Shown: in pieces, positions 55,717-64,000 of the stretch
How the letters are laid out: each line of letters begins with the position of its first letter
Position numbering within the stretch: position 1 is the stretch's first letter
NCBI RefSeq assembly: GCF_000967245.1
Contig: NZ_KQ033878.1
Coordinates: forward strand, 462,848 to 526,847
Reading direction: 5' to 3'
Origin: Bombilactobacillus mellis
Lineage (GTDB): Bacteria > Bacillota > Bacilli > Lactobacillales > Lactobacillaceae
DNA: 64,000 nt
Made by a program: the position numbers and the translations under genes
Notes under the pieces: generated by a model
Databases searched by the model: none
The model's input: the letters and a program-made list of their open reading frames with translations, nothing else
Told to the model about the DNA's origin: nothing

Positions 55717-56859
55717 TTATGAAAATCTCTGCCAAAAGTTTTCTGCAAAAGTTCGATAAAACTGACAACCGCGTAAATACTTATCAATACTTACAAATTC
55801 ATTAGGTTGATGATCACTAACACCGTCCGCAGGACCTAATATTATAATAGGAAGATTCGGAACATGATAATATTCAGAGGCATCAGTCGCACCTGTTCCT
55901 ACGGTCAATTGACTATTTAAATTAAATTGTTGTTGCAAAACTTGAAGTGCCAATTGTGCCAAAGCAGTATTAGCTTGTGTCGGCAAAGGAGGTTCCGGAT
56001 AACTATAAGTCAAAGATAACTGGGCCCCTTGCTGATTCAGCTGGGCAACAATCTCATTTAGCTGCTGCATGACCATTTCGTTGGGGTAGGCCGGAATGGT
56101 GCGGATATTACCAGTCATCCAAGCATGCGCAGGAACCGTATTAATTTGCGAACCGCCTTGAATTTGGCTAATAACATGAGTTAAAGCTCCTAAAGTCGGA
56201 TCTATCTGATCATCTTGAGCTAAAACTGTCTGTGTTTTTTGAATAAAATCTATTAAAGGCAGGATTGCGTTTTTTCCTAGTTCTGGTTGTGAAGAATGAA
56301 CACTTTTTCCATTGGACTCTAACTTATAGTCAATAACTCCTTTATGACTAATGCGAACCTGCAAATCTGTCGGCTCACCAATTACCAAGCCTTGTAAATC
56401 ATCTGCATAACCGGCTTGAGTAAGCTGGGCAGCACCATACTCCCCAGTTTCTTCACCAACTGAAGCTAAAAGTCGCAGACGACCCGCCAAGGGCTTGCCA
56501 CTTTCCAAAAGATCCAGCATGGCCACAACCATTGCCGCCAAGCCGGATTTCATATCACTTGCCCCCCGACCATAAAGACGGCCGTTTTGCATCGTAGCTT
56601 GAAAAGGTGGATGATCCCAATCAGCTATTGCGCCTGCATCTACCACATCTTCATGTCCTGAAAATCCTAATAACGGTCCGTGATTACCGATAGTTACTAC
56701 TAAATTATCCCGTTTGGGAGCATAATTTACTCGTTCAATTTGCACAGGATACTTATGGAATAAAGTAGTTAAATAGTCTGCTACTAGTGCTTCTTGTCCA
56801 TTAACAGAAGGAATAGCAATTAAATCGGATAGAATTTTTAAAGCAGCTTCTTTTTCCAT
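55717..56859 (-). CDS. M20 family ArgE/DapE-like deacylase
   Basis: 380-residue zinc-dependent amidohydrolase. Metal ligands are visible in LLGFSGHEDVVDAG, GRGASDMKSGLAAMV and the GEETGEYGAAQL catalytic Glu pair; the lid domain (about 180-290) follows, and TGATDASEYYHVP carries a later ligand. It is third in an operon with an amino-acid ABC transporter, 9 nt after the ATPase gene. With the Arg-rich leader upstream and argGH divergent, N-acetylornithine or an N-acyl amino acid/dipeptide is plausible; succinyl-DAP is the other usual annotation. Confidence 0.85.
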   Translation of the reverse strand: MEKEAALKILSDLIAIPSVNGQEALVADYLTTLFHKYPVQIERVNYAPKRDNLVVTIGNHGPLLGFSGHEDVVDAGAIADWDHPPFQATMQNGRLYGRGASDMKSGLAAMVVAMLDLLESGKPLAGRLRLLASVGEETGEYGAAQLTQAGYADDLQGLVIGEPTDLQVRISHKGVIDYKLESNGKSVHSSQPELGKNAILPLIDFIQKTQTVLAQDDQIDPTLGALTHVISQIQGGSQINTVPAHAWMTGNIRTIPAYPNEMVMQQLNEIVAQLNQQGAQLSLTYSYPEPPLPTQANTALAQLALQVLQQQFNLNSQLTVGTGATDASEYYHVPNLPIIILGPADGVSDHQPNEFVSIDKYLRGCQFYRTFAENFWQRFS

Positions 56860-56868
56860 TTATGTCTC

Positions 56869-57630
56869 CTATGCTTCTAAAATTTTCGATAAAAAGTCTT
56901 GAGCCCGAGCAGTCTTGGGATGAGCAAAAAATTCTTGCGGTGTATTGCTTTCTTGAATATAACCATCAGCCATAAACCAAACCTGATCAGCCACATTTTT
57001 GGCGAAGCCCATTTCATGGGTTACTACCACCATTGTCATTCCGGCAGTAGCCAAATCCTGCATAACTTTAAGCACTTCTCCGACCATTTCTGGATCCAGA
57101 GCAGAAGTTGGTTCATCAAAAAGCATCACTTTCGGATTCATGGCCAAAGCCCGCGCGATTGCCACTCTTTGTTGTTGACCGCCAGAAAGATTATCCGGAA
57201 AGGCTTCTGCTTTATCTGCCAATCCTACTTGCTTTAATAATTTATTGGCTAACTGCGTTGCTTCTTGTTCAGAAGTTCCCTTAACTTTCATCGGTGCCAA
57301 TTTTAAATTTTCCAGCACATTTTTATGAGGAAAAAGATTAAAGCTTTGAAATACCATTCCCATCTGTTGACGTAATTGATCCAAATGCTGATCATCCAGT
57401 GCTGTCAATTCGTCACCTTCAAAAAACACTTGACCGGCACTCGGCTTGTCCAATAAGTTTAAACACCGTAAAAAGGTACTTTTCCCTGCACCGGACGGTC
57501 CAATTAAACAAATCACCTGTCCATCATAAACTTCTTCATTAATATCTTTTAAAACTTCGTTCTCACCAAAAATTTTTTTCAAATGCTTAACTGCAATAAC
57601 TGGTTGTTGTGCTCCTGTTTCCTTATTCAT
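56869..57630 (-). CDS. Polar amino acid ABC transporter ATP-binding protein
   Basis: 253-residue ATPase with Walker [16 protein letters not shown], signature [16 protein letters not shown], Walker [15 protein letters not shown] and switch His in VVTHEMGFA. It is of the GlnQ/ArtM type. I start at MNKETGAQ, with AAGGGAAG 7 nt upstream; this ATG overlaps the permease gene's end by 8 nt. It energises the fused binding-protein/permease encoded next door. Confidence 0.93.
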   Translation of the reverse strand: MNKETGAQQPVIAVKHLKKIFGENEVLKDINEEVYDGQVICLIGPSGAGKSTFLRCLNLLDKPSAGQVFFEGDELTALDDQHLDQLRQQMGMVFQSFNLFPHKNVLENLKLAPMKVKGTSEQEATQLANKLLKQVGLADKAEAFPDNLSGGQQQRVAIARALAMNPKVMLFDEPTSALDPEMVGEVLKVMQDLATAGMTMVVVTHEMGFAKNVADQVWFMADGYIQESNTPQEFFAHPKTARAQDFLSKILEA

Positions 57631-59134
57631 GTGACATCTTCCCTTCAAAATGTTTCATTAACCGTGAAATTCCAAAAGTAATAATGAAATATAAAACCAT
57701 AGTAACGACTAGTGGCATAACTCCCCGATAAGTATCAGACTGTACAATCTTAGATTGATAAATTAAATCTTTAACACCGATCACAGAGACAATTGAACTC
57801 TCCTTAATTAGTGACACAAACTCGTTTCCAAGAGCCGGCCAGATATTTTTCATCGCTTGCGGTAAAATAATATATTTCATTGTCATTGAACGTGACATTC
57901 CTAATGAACGCGAGGCTTCAGTTTGTCCAACAGGGATAGAATTAATACCGGAACGAATAACTTCAGCAACATAGGCAGCGGAATTTAGGGAGACTGCAAT
58001 TATTCCTGAAAGTAATGACGGGATATTAACAATTAAACCTAAACCAAAATAAACAAACAACAATTGAACCATCAAAGGCGTGCCCCGCACAAACTCGATA
58101 TAACTGGTAGCAACTACTTGAGCAAACTTATTATGACTTAACCGCATTAAAGATAAAATTACTCCCAGTAAAAATCCAAAAACAACCGAAATTGCAGAAA
58201 TAAGGATTGTATAACCTAAACCAGCGGCAAAGAAATCTTTATAAGCCCACATAGAGTTATTAGCCTTAGACTTTTTTTGTGCCTGCTTTCCTTTTTGGGC
58301 TTTAAAACTGCCGCTGACCATATATTTGCCGGCCTCAGGTAGATATTTTTTATTAATAAGATCCTTCGACTTAATGTCAGCAATAGATGTATTAGCTGCA
58401 TTAACTAAAGACTGAGCTCCTTTAGGAAAAGCAATAGCCGTTCCGGGAACTTTGACATTAAAGCCGGCATCAATCGCCATTAAACCCTTGGTATTATTAG
58501 CATAAGCTTCTGCAGAGGCTTGATCCAAAACTACTGCGGCTACTTTATGGGTTTGTAAAGCTAACATTAAATCAGTAATTTTATCCATACCTTTGAGCTG
58601 AACTTTTTTGACATCTTTTTTCACCCAATTATACTGAATAGATCCTGTTTGCGCCCCTACGGCTTGTCCTGTTAGGGCTTTATAACTAGTAAATTTGTTC
58701 TTATCGGCTTTATTAATAACTAAATCCATGCCACCATGAAAATAAATATTACTAAAATCAACACTTTTAGCTCTTTTGGCTGTTTTACTCATTCCGGCCA
58801 TTACCATATCCACTTTACCGGTTTGTAAAGCTACCAGTAAAGAATCAAAGTCCATTGATTTGATTACCAATTTAACGCCCATATCTTGAGCAATCTTTTG
58901 TGCAATTGCAACATCCATTCCAACAATTTTAGATTTTCCATGAGCAATAAATTCATAAGGGGGAAAATCCGGACTGGTACCCATAACCAAGGTACCCTTA
59001 TTTTTTACCTTTTGTAAATATTCATCATTTGTCGGCGTATTGTTATCCGCTGCCTGAACTCCCAAAGTACCAATATTACCAATAAATAAAATTGTTATTA
59101 AGATTACTGTTAGCCAGTGCCCCAATTTTTTCAT
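57623..59134 (-). CDS. Amino acid ABC transporter, fused substrate-binding and permease protein
   Basis: 503 residues. A signal peptide (1-29, ending VQAADN) leads into a type 3 solute-binding domain (about 38-268) with [42 protein letters not shown] permease domain (about 295-500) follows with the EAA-like loop [46 protein letters not shown]. This binding-protein/permease fusion is typical of lactobacillus GlnP-type importers. The ligand is probably a polar amino acid; its leader and neighbours suggest arginine, ornithine or lysine rather than glutamine, which is inference. Confidence 0.92.
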   Translation of the reverse strand: MKKLGHWLTVILITILFIGNIGTLGVQAADNNTPTNDEYLQKVKNKGTLVMGTSPDFPPYEFIAHGKSKIVGMDVAIAQKIAQDMGVKLVIKSMDFDSLLVALQTGKVDMVMAGMSKTAKRAKSVDFSNIYFHGGMDLVINKADKNKFTSYKALTGQAVGAQTGSIQYNWVKKDVKKVQLKGMDKITDLMLALQTHKVAAVVLDQASAEAYANNTKGLMAIDAGFNVKVPGTAIAFPKGAQSLVNAANTSIADIKSKDLINKKYLPEAGKYMVSGSFKAQKGKQAQKKSKANNSMWAYKDFFAAGLGYTILISAISVVFGFLLGVILSLMRLSHNKFAQVVATSYIEFVRGTPLMVQLLFVYFGLGLIVNIPSLLSGIIAVSLNSAAYVAEVIRSGINSIPVGQTEASRSLGMSRSMTMKYIILPQAMKNIWPALGNEFVSLIKESSIVSVIGVKDLIYQSKIVQSDTYRGVMPLVVTMVLYFIITFGISRLMKHFEGKMSHE

Positions 59135-59222
59135 TTGTTCTACTCCTTTTCTCTAATTACAATCTACAAATCCATTTGTCATACAGTAGTTTTTTCATAA
59201 AATACCTCATCTTTCCAGAAAA

Positions 59223-59254
59223 TAAAAAGAGGAACCCCCATAATGAGGCTCCTC
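59223..59254 (-). terminator. Second attenuator terminator in the ABC transporter leader
   Basis: Minus-strand GAGGAGCC (59247-59254) pairs with GGTTCCTC (59229-59236) over 8 positions with a G-U, followed by five T. It lies within the leader, 90 nt before the first gene. Confidence 0.8.
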
Positions 59255-59265
59255 AATTGAACAAA

Positions 59266-59301
59266 GAAAAAGCCTGCATCTGAGAGAACCCATGCAGACT
59301 T
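59266..59301 (-). terminator. First attenuator terminator in the ABC transporter leader
   Basis: Minus-strand GTCTGCAT (59292-59299) pairs with ATGCAGGC (59272-59279), followed by five T. Its 5' arm adjoins AAGTC (59297-59301), which could instead pair with GACTT (59320-59324), a candidate antiterminator. Confidence 0.82.
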
Positions 59302-59378
59302 AGTTATTGCTGGAGTTAGAAGTCGGCATGGACACGATCTGACGTCTCAGGTCGCATCCATACGGATCAACCCGAGTA

Positions 59379-59429
59379 TTACCGGCTTCGCAGGCGAATA
59401 TTTAATTGTAATAAATATGAATTAATCAT
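59379..59429 (-). CDS. Leader peptide MINSYLLQLNIRLRSR (putative attenuation peptide)
   Basis: A 16-codon frame with an ideal AAGGAG (59437-59442) 7 nt before its ATG and a consensus promoter upstream. Its last five codons are CGC CTG CGA AGC CGG, giving three Arg codons of uncommon type directly before TAA. The stop region GAAGCCGGTA (59380-59389) can pair with TGCCGACTTC (59319-59328) at 9 of 10 positions. Two intrinsic terminators follow, before the ABC transporter genes. This is the layout of ribosome-mediated attenuation. The peptide itself need have no function. Confidence 0.75.
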   Translation of the reverse strand: MINSYLLQLNIRLRSR

Positions 59430-59464
59430 TGCCTTTCTCCTTAACCTTGTCTAATTAATTTCTA

Positions 59465-59493
59465 ATTTTAAAGTATTGATAACTGTATGTCAA
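59465..59493 (-). promoter_or_regulatory. Promoter of the ABC transporter operon leader
   Basis: Minus-strand -35 TTGACA (59488-59493), 17-nt spacer and -10 TAAAAT (59465-59470). Transcription would start about 30 nt before the leader peptide's ATG. Confidence 0.8.
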
Positions 59494-59555
59494 CCTTTTT
59501 TTAATAATATTAATTTGATTTTTTTAAAGAAATGAGAATAATTTTATATTAGGCC

Positions 59556-59592
59556 TTGCAAAGAGGAATAGTATTATCTTATAATGCGCATT
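59556..59592 (+). promoter_or_regulatory. Promoter and palindrome upstream of argGH
   Basis: -35 TTGCAA (59556-59561), 18-nt spacer and -10 TATAAT (59580-59585). The perfect palindrome AATGCGCATT (59583-59592) overlaps the -10 and could be an operator. It is not a clear match to the ArgR box as I recall it. Confidence 0.65.
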
Positions 59593-59616
59593 AATAAATA
59601 GGCAGGAGGAATAATC

Positions 59617-60834
59617 ATGGAAAAAGAAAAAGTTGTATTAGCATATTCTGGCGGTTTAGATACGTCAGTTGAAATTGCCTGGTTAAAAAATAAAGGTTAT
59701 GATGTTATTGCCTGTTGTATTGATGTAGGTGAGGGTAAGGATTTAGAATTCGTTAAGCAAAAGGGATTACGGATAGGCGCGGTTGATTCAATTGTAATCG
59801 ATGCCAAAGAAGAATTTGCACGTGACTATTGTCTTCCGGCCTTACAAAGTAATGCTTACTATGAGAATGAATATCCTTTAGTTTCGGCACTATCACGTCC
59901 CTTAATCGTTAAAACTTTAGTCAATGTTGCTCATAAATATAACGCCGTAGCTATTGCTCATGGCTGTACCGGCAAGGGAAATGATCAAGTACGTTTTGAT
60001 GTCAGTATTCGAGCTTTAGCGCCACAACTAAAAATCGAAGATCCCATTCGTGAAAATCATTGGTCTCGAGAAGAAGAAATTGACTATGCTAAAAAAAATG
60101 GTATTGAAATTCCCATTAATAAAGAAAGTCCTTATTCCATTGACGAAAACTTATGGGGACGGGCTAATGAATGTGGAATTTTGGAAGATCCATGGGTTAG
60201 TGCTCCCGCTGATGCGTATGATCGTACGGTAGCTATTTCCGACGCACCAGAAAAACCGGAAATAATTACTTTAACTTTTTTAAAGGGTGTTCCTACGCAA
60301 CTAAATGGTGAAAGTTTATCGCTCGCAAATTTAATTATGAAATTAGATAAAATTGCCGGTAAACATGGTATTGGTCGTATCGACCATGTCGAAAACCGTC
60401 TCATTGGAATTAAATCCAGAGAAATTTATGAATGCCCGGCCGCCACCGTTTTATTAAAAGCTCATAAAGATTTGGAAGATATTACTTTAGACAAAACCTT
60501 AGATCATTTTAAACCAATCATCGAAAAAGAAATTGCCGAATTAATTTATAACGGACTTTGGTTTTCTCCTTTGATGAAAAGTCTCTTTGCCTTTCTAAAA
60601 GTAAGCCAAAAAGATGTGAACGGTACTGTACGTGTTCGCCTTTTGAAAGGAAATGTTATTTGTGAAGGTCGTAAATCAGCCAATTCACTTTATGACAAAA
60701 ATTTGGCTACTTATACAGATGCAGATGCGTTTGATCAGGAAGCTGCTACGGGATTTATCGAATTATACGGATTGCCAAGTAAGGTTTATGCCCAAGTCCA
60801 TCAAAAATTAGTGGAGGCTAAAAATGGCAACTAA
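59617..60834 (+). CDS. argG: Argininosuccinate synthase
   Basis: 405-residue enzyme joining citrulline and aspartate with ATP. ATP-binding loop [33 protein letters not shown] and [34 protein letters not shown] are family signatures. GGAGGAATAATC precedes the ATG. It is the first of two arginine genes; the upstream enzymes of the pathway are absent, so citrulline must come from elsewhere (other loci, uptake, or carbamoyl phosphate plus ornithine). Confidence 0.97.
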   Translation: MEKEKVVLAYSGGLDTSVEIAWLKNKGYDVIACCIDVGEGKDLEFVKQKGLRIGAVDSIVIDAKEEFARDYCLPALQSNAYYENEYPLVSALSRPLIVKTLVNVAHKYNAVAIAHGCTGKGNDQVRFDVSIRALAPQLKIEDPIRENHWSREEEIDYAKKNGIEIPINKESPYSIDENLWGRANECGILEDPWVSAPADAYDRTVAISDAPEKPEIITLTFLKGVPTQLNGESLSLANLIMKLDKIAGKHGIGRIDHVENRLIGIKSREIYECPAATVLLKAHKDLEDITLDKTLDHFKPIIEKEIAELIYNGLWFSPLMKSLFAFLKVSQKDVNGTVRVRLLKGNVICEGRKSANSLYDKNLATYTDADAFDQEAATGFIELYGLPSKVYAQVHQKLVEAKNGN

Positions 60835-62209
60835 TAAACCTTGGGGTGGACGTTTCCAAGAAAATTCTTCTTTGGCAGCTGACGAATTTGGTGCTTCTAT
60901 TGGCTTTGACCAATTAATGGCCAATGAAGATCTAGAAGGATCCCTAGCTCATGTTGAAATGCTGCGGGATACTAAAATTATTTCAGCACCAGACGCCGCC
61001 ACAATTATCACAGGCCTCAAAAATTTACAAACGAAACTACAAAATGGCCAATTACAGTTTACAGTGGCCAATGAAGATATTCATATGAACATCGAAGCCT
61101 TGCTAGCTAAAGAAATTGGACCGGTAGCGGGAAAATTGCACACTGCTCGTAGCAGAAACGATCAAGTAGCGACCGATTTTCATTTGTATCTGAAAAAGCG
61201 CTTACCAAAAGTCATTCACGAAATTAAGCACTTACAAAATGTTCTGGTAACCAAAGCCCAAAAACACATAGAAACTATCATGCCTGGCTATACACATCTT
61301 CAGCATGCCCAGCCAATCTCTTATGGACATTATTTAATGGCTTACTTTTTCATGTTTCAACGCGACGTGGAACGGTTTAATTTTAACAAAAAGCATACTG
61401 ATATTTCTCCCTTAGGAGCAGCAGCTTTGGCGGGTACAACTTTTCCGATTGATCGTCATCAAACAGCTAAAAAGCTCGGTTTTAAAAAAATTTATTCTAA
61501 TTCGATAGATGCTGTATCTGATCGTGATTTTGTTTTAGAATTTCTTAGTAATGCTGCTATTTTAATGTTGCATTTATCACGTTTAAGTGAAGAAATTATT
61601 CTTTGGTCGTCTTATGAATTTAATTATTTAGAATTATCAGACCAATACACCACTGGAAGCTCTATTATGCCGCAAAAAAAGAATCCCGATATGGCAGAAT
61701 TAATCAGAGGAAAATCGGGAAGAGTTTTCGGTCACTTGATGAGCTTGTTAACAGTTATAAAAGCCTTACCGCTAGCCTATGATAAAGATCTACAGGAAGA
61801 TAAAGAAGGCACATTTGATACTTTAAAAACAATTATACCCTGCTTAAAAATCATGTCTGAAATGATAGCTACTGCTAAAGTGAAGACACAAGTTATGCAA
61901 CAAGCAACAACTGATGATTTTTCCAATGCCACTGAGCTAGCTGATTATTTGGCAGCTAAGGGAATCCCTTTTCGGCAAGCCCACGCAATAGTAGGAAAAC
62001 TAGTACTTAAAGGACTCAAAACGGGCGTGAATTTACAAGATATACCTTTAGCAGAATATCAAAAAATTATGCCTGAGATTGACACCGAAATTTATCACGA
62101 CCTGCAAGCCCGCATCGCAGTCCAAAGAAGACAATCATTAGGTGGAACTAGTTTTCAACAAGTACGCCAACAGATAGCTGAAGCTCAGCAAATCTTAAAA
62201 AATTCTTAA
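60824..62209 (+). CDS. argH: Argininosuccinate lyase
   Basis: 461-residue lyase that splits argininosuccinate into arginine and fumarate. It has KPWGGRFQ at the start, [21 protein letters not shown], the catalytic [18 protein letters not shown]-type segment (here [11 protein letters not shown]) and signature [12 protein letters not shown]. It overlaps argG by 11 nt with its own GGAGG inside argG. Full length. Confidence 0.97.
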   Translation: MATNKPWGGRFQENSSLAADEFGASIGFDQLMANEDLEGSLAHVEMLRDTKIISAPDAATIITGLKNLQTKLQNGQLQFTVANEDIHMNIEALLAKEIGPVAGKLHTARSRNDQVATDFHLYLKKRLPKVIHEIKHLQNVLVTKAQKHIETIMPGYTHLQHAQPISYGHYLMAYFFMFQRDVERFNFNKKHTDISPLGAAALAGTTFPIDRHQTAKKLGFKKIYSNSIDAVSDRDFVLEFLSNAAILMLHLSRLSEEIILWSSYEFNYLELSDQYTTGSSIMPQKKNPDMAELIRGKSGRVFGHLMSLLTVIKALPLAYDKDLQEDKEGTFDTLKTIIPCLKIMSEMIATAKVKTQVMQQATTDDFSNATELADYLAAKGIPFRQAHAIVGKLVLKGLKTGVNLQDIPLAEYQKIMPEIDTEIYHDLQARIAVQRRQSLGGTSFQQVRQQIAEAQQILKNS

Positions 62210-62312
62210 TTAATAACTAATATAAGCTGTTAAAATTGTTTTCTGAACAGTTTAGCGCATAATAAAGGTAGATGATAATAAATTTATTAATTTTTAATGT
62301 TAGGAGGAAATT

Positions 62313-62891
62313 ATGAAAAACATTAACAAAATTGCTGTTTTAATTTGTCTATCAGCTGGGCTTGCTGGCTGTAATCAACAAGCCGATAAACCAGCCAAAG
62401 ACACATCGTCAATTAAAACTACTAAAGTACAGAAGAGCCATCAGAATCATAAACCTCAGGCTAAGGAAAAGAATGTCGCTAAAACTGCCCAACAACAGCC
62501 ACAAACTGAATCTCAGCCAAAAGTTTCCGATACTACTGCCGAACAAGCAAATAATCAAAACCGTCAGCAAAATCAAAATCGTCAGCAAAATCAAAATACA
62601 GCTGCAAATCAGGCTCCAACTAAAAGCGAGCAGTCGCAAACAACGGCAAATAATTCTGTTACCAAACAAGCGCCAACCAGCGCAGTTGTTAATGATGCCT
62701 CACAAGCTGCTGGTGTACTAGCTAATTATTTTGGCAATAAATATGGTAACGGTGCCACTTATGTTCCAGCAGGATCGCAAATCTATAATGGCCAGCAAGC
62801 ATATATAGTTAATCTCTACTTACCTAACGACATTCATCCCGCTGCAGCTTATTTTGTTTTAAGTAACGGCACTATTATTAGAAAATGGTAA
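62313..62891 (+). CDS. Putative lipoprotein with low-complexity linker
   Basis: 192 residues. The signal peptide ends in the lipobox LAGC (Cys20). A long Gln/Asn/Lys/Thr linker (about 22-130) follows, including NRQQNQNRQQNQN encoded by two exact 18-bp tandem units. The C-terminal 60 residues form a compact domain (ASQAAGVLANYFGNKYGNG...YIVNLYLPNDIHPAAAYFVLSNGTIIRKW) that I do not recognise by name. It would be displayed on the outer face of the membrane. GGAGGAAA precedes the ATG. Confidence 0.8.
   Translation: MKNINKIAVLICLSAGLAGCNQQADKPAKDTSSIKTTKVQKSHQNHKPQAKEKNVAKTAQQQPQTESQPKVSDTTAEQANNQNRQQNQNRQQNQNTAANQAPTKSEQSQTTANNSVTKQAPTSAVVNDASQAAGVLANYFGNKYGNGATYVPAGSQIYNGQQAYIVNLYLPNDIHPAAAYFVLSNGTIIRKW
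62562..62597 (+). repeat. Two 18-bp tandem repeats in the lipoprotein gene
   Basis: CGTCAGCAAAATCAAAAT occurs twice head to tail in frame (62562-62579 and 62580-62597), adding six residues per copy; strain-to-strain copy change would keep the frame. Confidence 0.85.
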
Positions 62892-62899
62892 ACATTAAC

Positions 62900-62937
62900 A
62901 AAAACGGCAAAGTAAAATTTACTTTGCCGTTTTTATT
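62900..62937. terminator. Bidirectional terminator after the lipoprotein gene
   Basis: A near-perfect long palindrome with arms AAAAACGGCAAAGTAA and its complement, with T runs in both directions, sits between two convergent genes. Confidence 0.92.
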
Positions 62938-62980
62938 TAATTTAAGAAGTCAATTAATCAAATTCCAGTGATTAACTTGC

Positions 62981-64000
62981 CTATGGTTCTAAGACTAAAT
63001 GATAATTAATAAATGATTCAATTCCCAGAGCACTTAGTTCACGACCATAGCCGGAATTCTTTACTCCGCCAAAAGGCATATCCGGTGTAGAAGACCAGCC
63101 CGCATTAATAAAGGACATTCCGGTTTCTACTTGTGCAGCAACTTTTTTAGCATGCTCCAGATCACTGGAAAAGACAGTCCCACCTAATCCATAACTGGAA
63201 TCATTAGCTAAAGCGATAGCTTCTGCTTCATCATGAACACGGTAAACGGATGCTACCGGCCCGAATAATTCCTGATTAAATATCGGATTATCATGAGCAA
63301 TATCAGTCAAAATGGTCGGCTGGAAGAATTGGCCCGGCAAATCAACAGGCTGATTGCCATAATAAACTTGAGCTCCACCAGCGATGGCTGCATCAACTTG
63401 TGACTGTAATTTTTCTTTAGCTCCTTTAGAAGATAAAGGTGCCAAAGTAGTAGCCTTATCCATAGGATCTCCCATCTTTACTTGACTAAAGGCAGCCTGC
63501 AGCAGTTCCAAAAATTGATCATACATACTATCCATTACAATAAAACGTTTTGAAGAAGTGCAAACTTGACCAGCATTATACAGACGTGCTTGAGGAACAA
63601 CTTGTTTTAATTCATCCCAATCAGCATCAGCCAAAATAATAAAGGCGTCATTTCCCCCTAATTCTAAAGTTGATTTCTTGAGGGCTTTACCTGCACTCTG
63701 GGCAACAGAAGCTCCAGCGCGTTCGGATCCTGTTAAACAAACTCCGGCTACTCTAGGGTCTTCAATAGCACGAGCCACCTGATCATAATCAATAAATAAA
63801 TTAGTAAAGGCCCCTTTAGGAGCACCGGCATCTTGCACTAAATCTGCAAACATTTGCACTGATGTTGGGCAAATAGAAGCTGATTTAAGAATAATAGGAT
63901 TTCCAACCATATAATTAGGTGCGAAAACCCGCATAACTTGATATAACGGAAAATTCCACGGCTCTACTGCTACTAAAACTCCGGTAGCTTGCTTTAAATA
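62981..64000 (-). CDS. Aldehyde dehydrogenase family protein, 5' end outside the window
   Basis: 340 residues are visible; the frame stays open to the window edge through [13 protein letters not shown], so the N terminus lies beyond 64000 and the internal ATG at 63934 is not the start. The catalytic Glu is in [12 protein letters not shown] and Cys in [24 protein letters not shown] and [24 protein letters not shown] complete the core. It is most like NAD(P)-dependent succinate-semialdehyde dehydrogenases, but the substrate is not certain. Confidence 0.9.
   Translation of the reverse strand, partial: YLKQATGVLVAVEPWNFPLYQVMRVFAPNYMVGNPIILKSASICPTSVQMFADLVQDAGAPKGAFTNLFIDYDQVARAIEDPRVAGVCLTGSERAGASVAQSAGKALKKSTLELGGNDAFIILADADWDELKQVVPQARLYNAGQVCTSSKRFIVMDSMYDQFLELLQAAFSQVKMGDPMDKATTLAPLSSKGAKEKLQSQVDAAIAGGAQVYYGNQPVDLPGQFFQPTILTDIAHDNPIFNQELFGPVASVYRVHDEAEAIALANDSSYGLGGTVFSSDLEHAKKVAAQVETGMSFINAGWSSTPDMPFGGVKNSGYGRELSALGIESFINYHLVLEP

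Noticed and set aside
59092-59283. 63-codon plus-strand frame across the ABC leader
   Set aside because: It lies antisense to the attenuator terminators and has no ribosome binding site or recognisable product.
59260-59400. Lysine (L-box) or other known riboswitch upstream of the ABC transporter
   Set aside because: The conserved L-box strings such as AGAGGTGCGA are absent, and I could not match S-box, TPP, FMN, glycine or T-box cores. The leader peptide with competing hairpins explains the structure better.
62362-62721. 119-codon frame overlapping the lipoprotein gene
   Set aside because: It is a second open frame created by the low-complexity linker; the lipobox and ribosome binding site belong to the other frame.

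Overview
The window looks like a chromosomal segment of a low-GC member of the Lactobacillaceae; I cannot fix the genus. The reasons are an AT-rich sequence with AAGGAGG-type ribosome binding sites, T-box leaders, a PyrR-type pyr attenuator, a malolactic enzyme, acetolactate decarboxylase, LuxS, and a large WxL/DUF916 cell-surface locus of the kind found in lactobacilli and enterococci. I saw no tRNA, rRNA, CRISPR array, phage or intact insertion sequence.

Region 1 (1-14.9 kb, minus strand): serS behind its T-box leader, then a WxL surface locus. The locus has five WxL-domain secreted proteins, six membrane-anchored DUF916/DUF3324 partners (mostly alternating as partner-WxL pairs), one small double-anchored protein with an LPxTG-like YPNTG motif, and a GT4-type glycosyltransferase at the upstream end.

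Region 2 (14.9-29.5 kb): thiol peroxidase, an MFS exporter with a membrane-tethered flavin reductase, galE, the pyrimidine operon pyrB-pyrC-carA-carB-pyrD with a PyrR attenuator, a MurJ/YtgP-type flippase and a CE2-like SGNH esterase.

Region 3 (29.5-43 kb): a HAD phosphatase, a frameshifted acyltransferase, nupC, a T-box-controlled methionine/AI-2 operon (MetE-like, MetQ-like, luxS), lemA-htpX, alsD, an anion permease, an SDR, an RluA enzyme, a nucleoside deoxyribosyltransferase and an aldo/keto reductase.

Region 4 (43-64 kb): malolactic enzyme, asnB, a marR-MFS drug efflux pair, a GT8 enzyme, an orphan GcvH, a PTS IIC-like permease paired with panE, a BspA-type leucine-rich-repeat protein ending in a degenerate WxL-like domain, an amino-acid ABC transporter operon with an M20 deacylase, divergent argGH, a lipoprotein, and an aldehyde dehydrogenase cut by the window edge.

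The most interesting point is the 300-nt leader of the amino-acid ABC transporter operon. It encodes a 16-residue peptide that ends in IRLRSR behind a strong ribosome binding site, followed by competing hairpins and two intrinsic terminators. It lies divergent from argGH and looks like an arginine-responsive leader-peptide attenuator. Second is the expanded WxL array with its divergent members.
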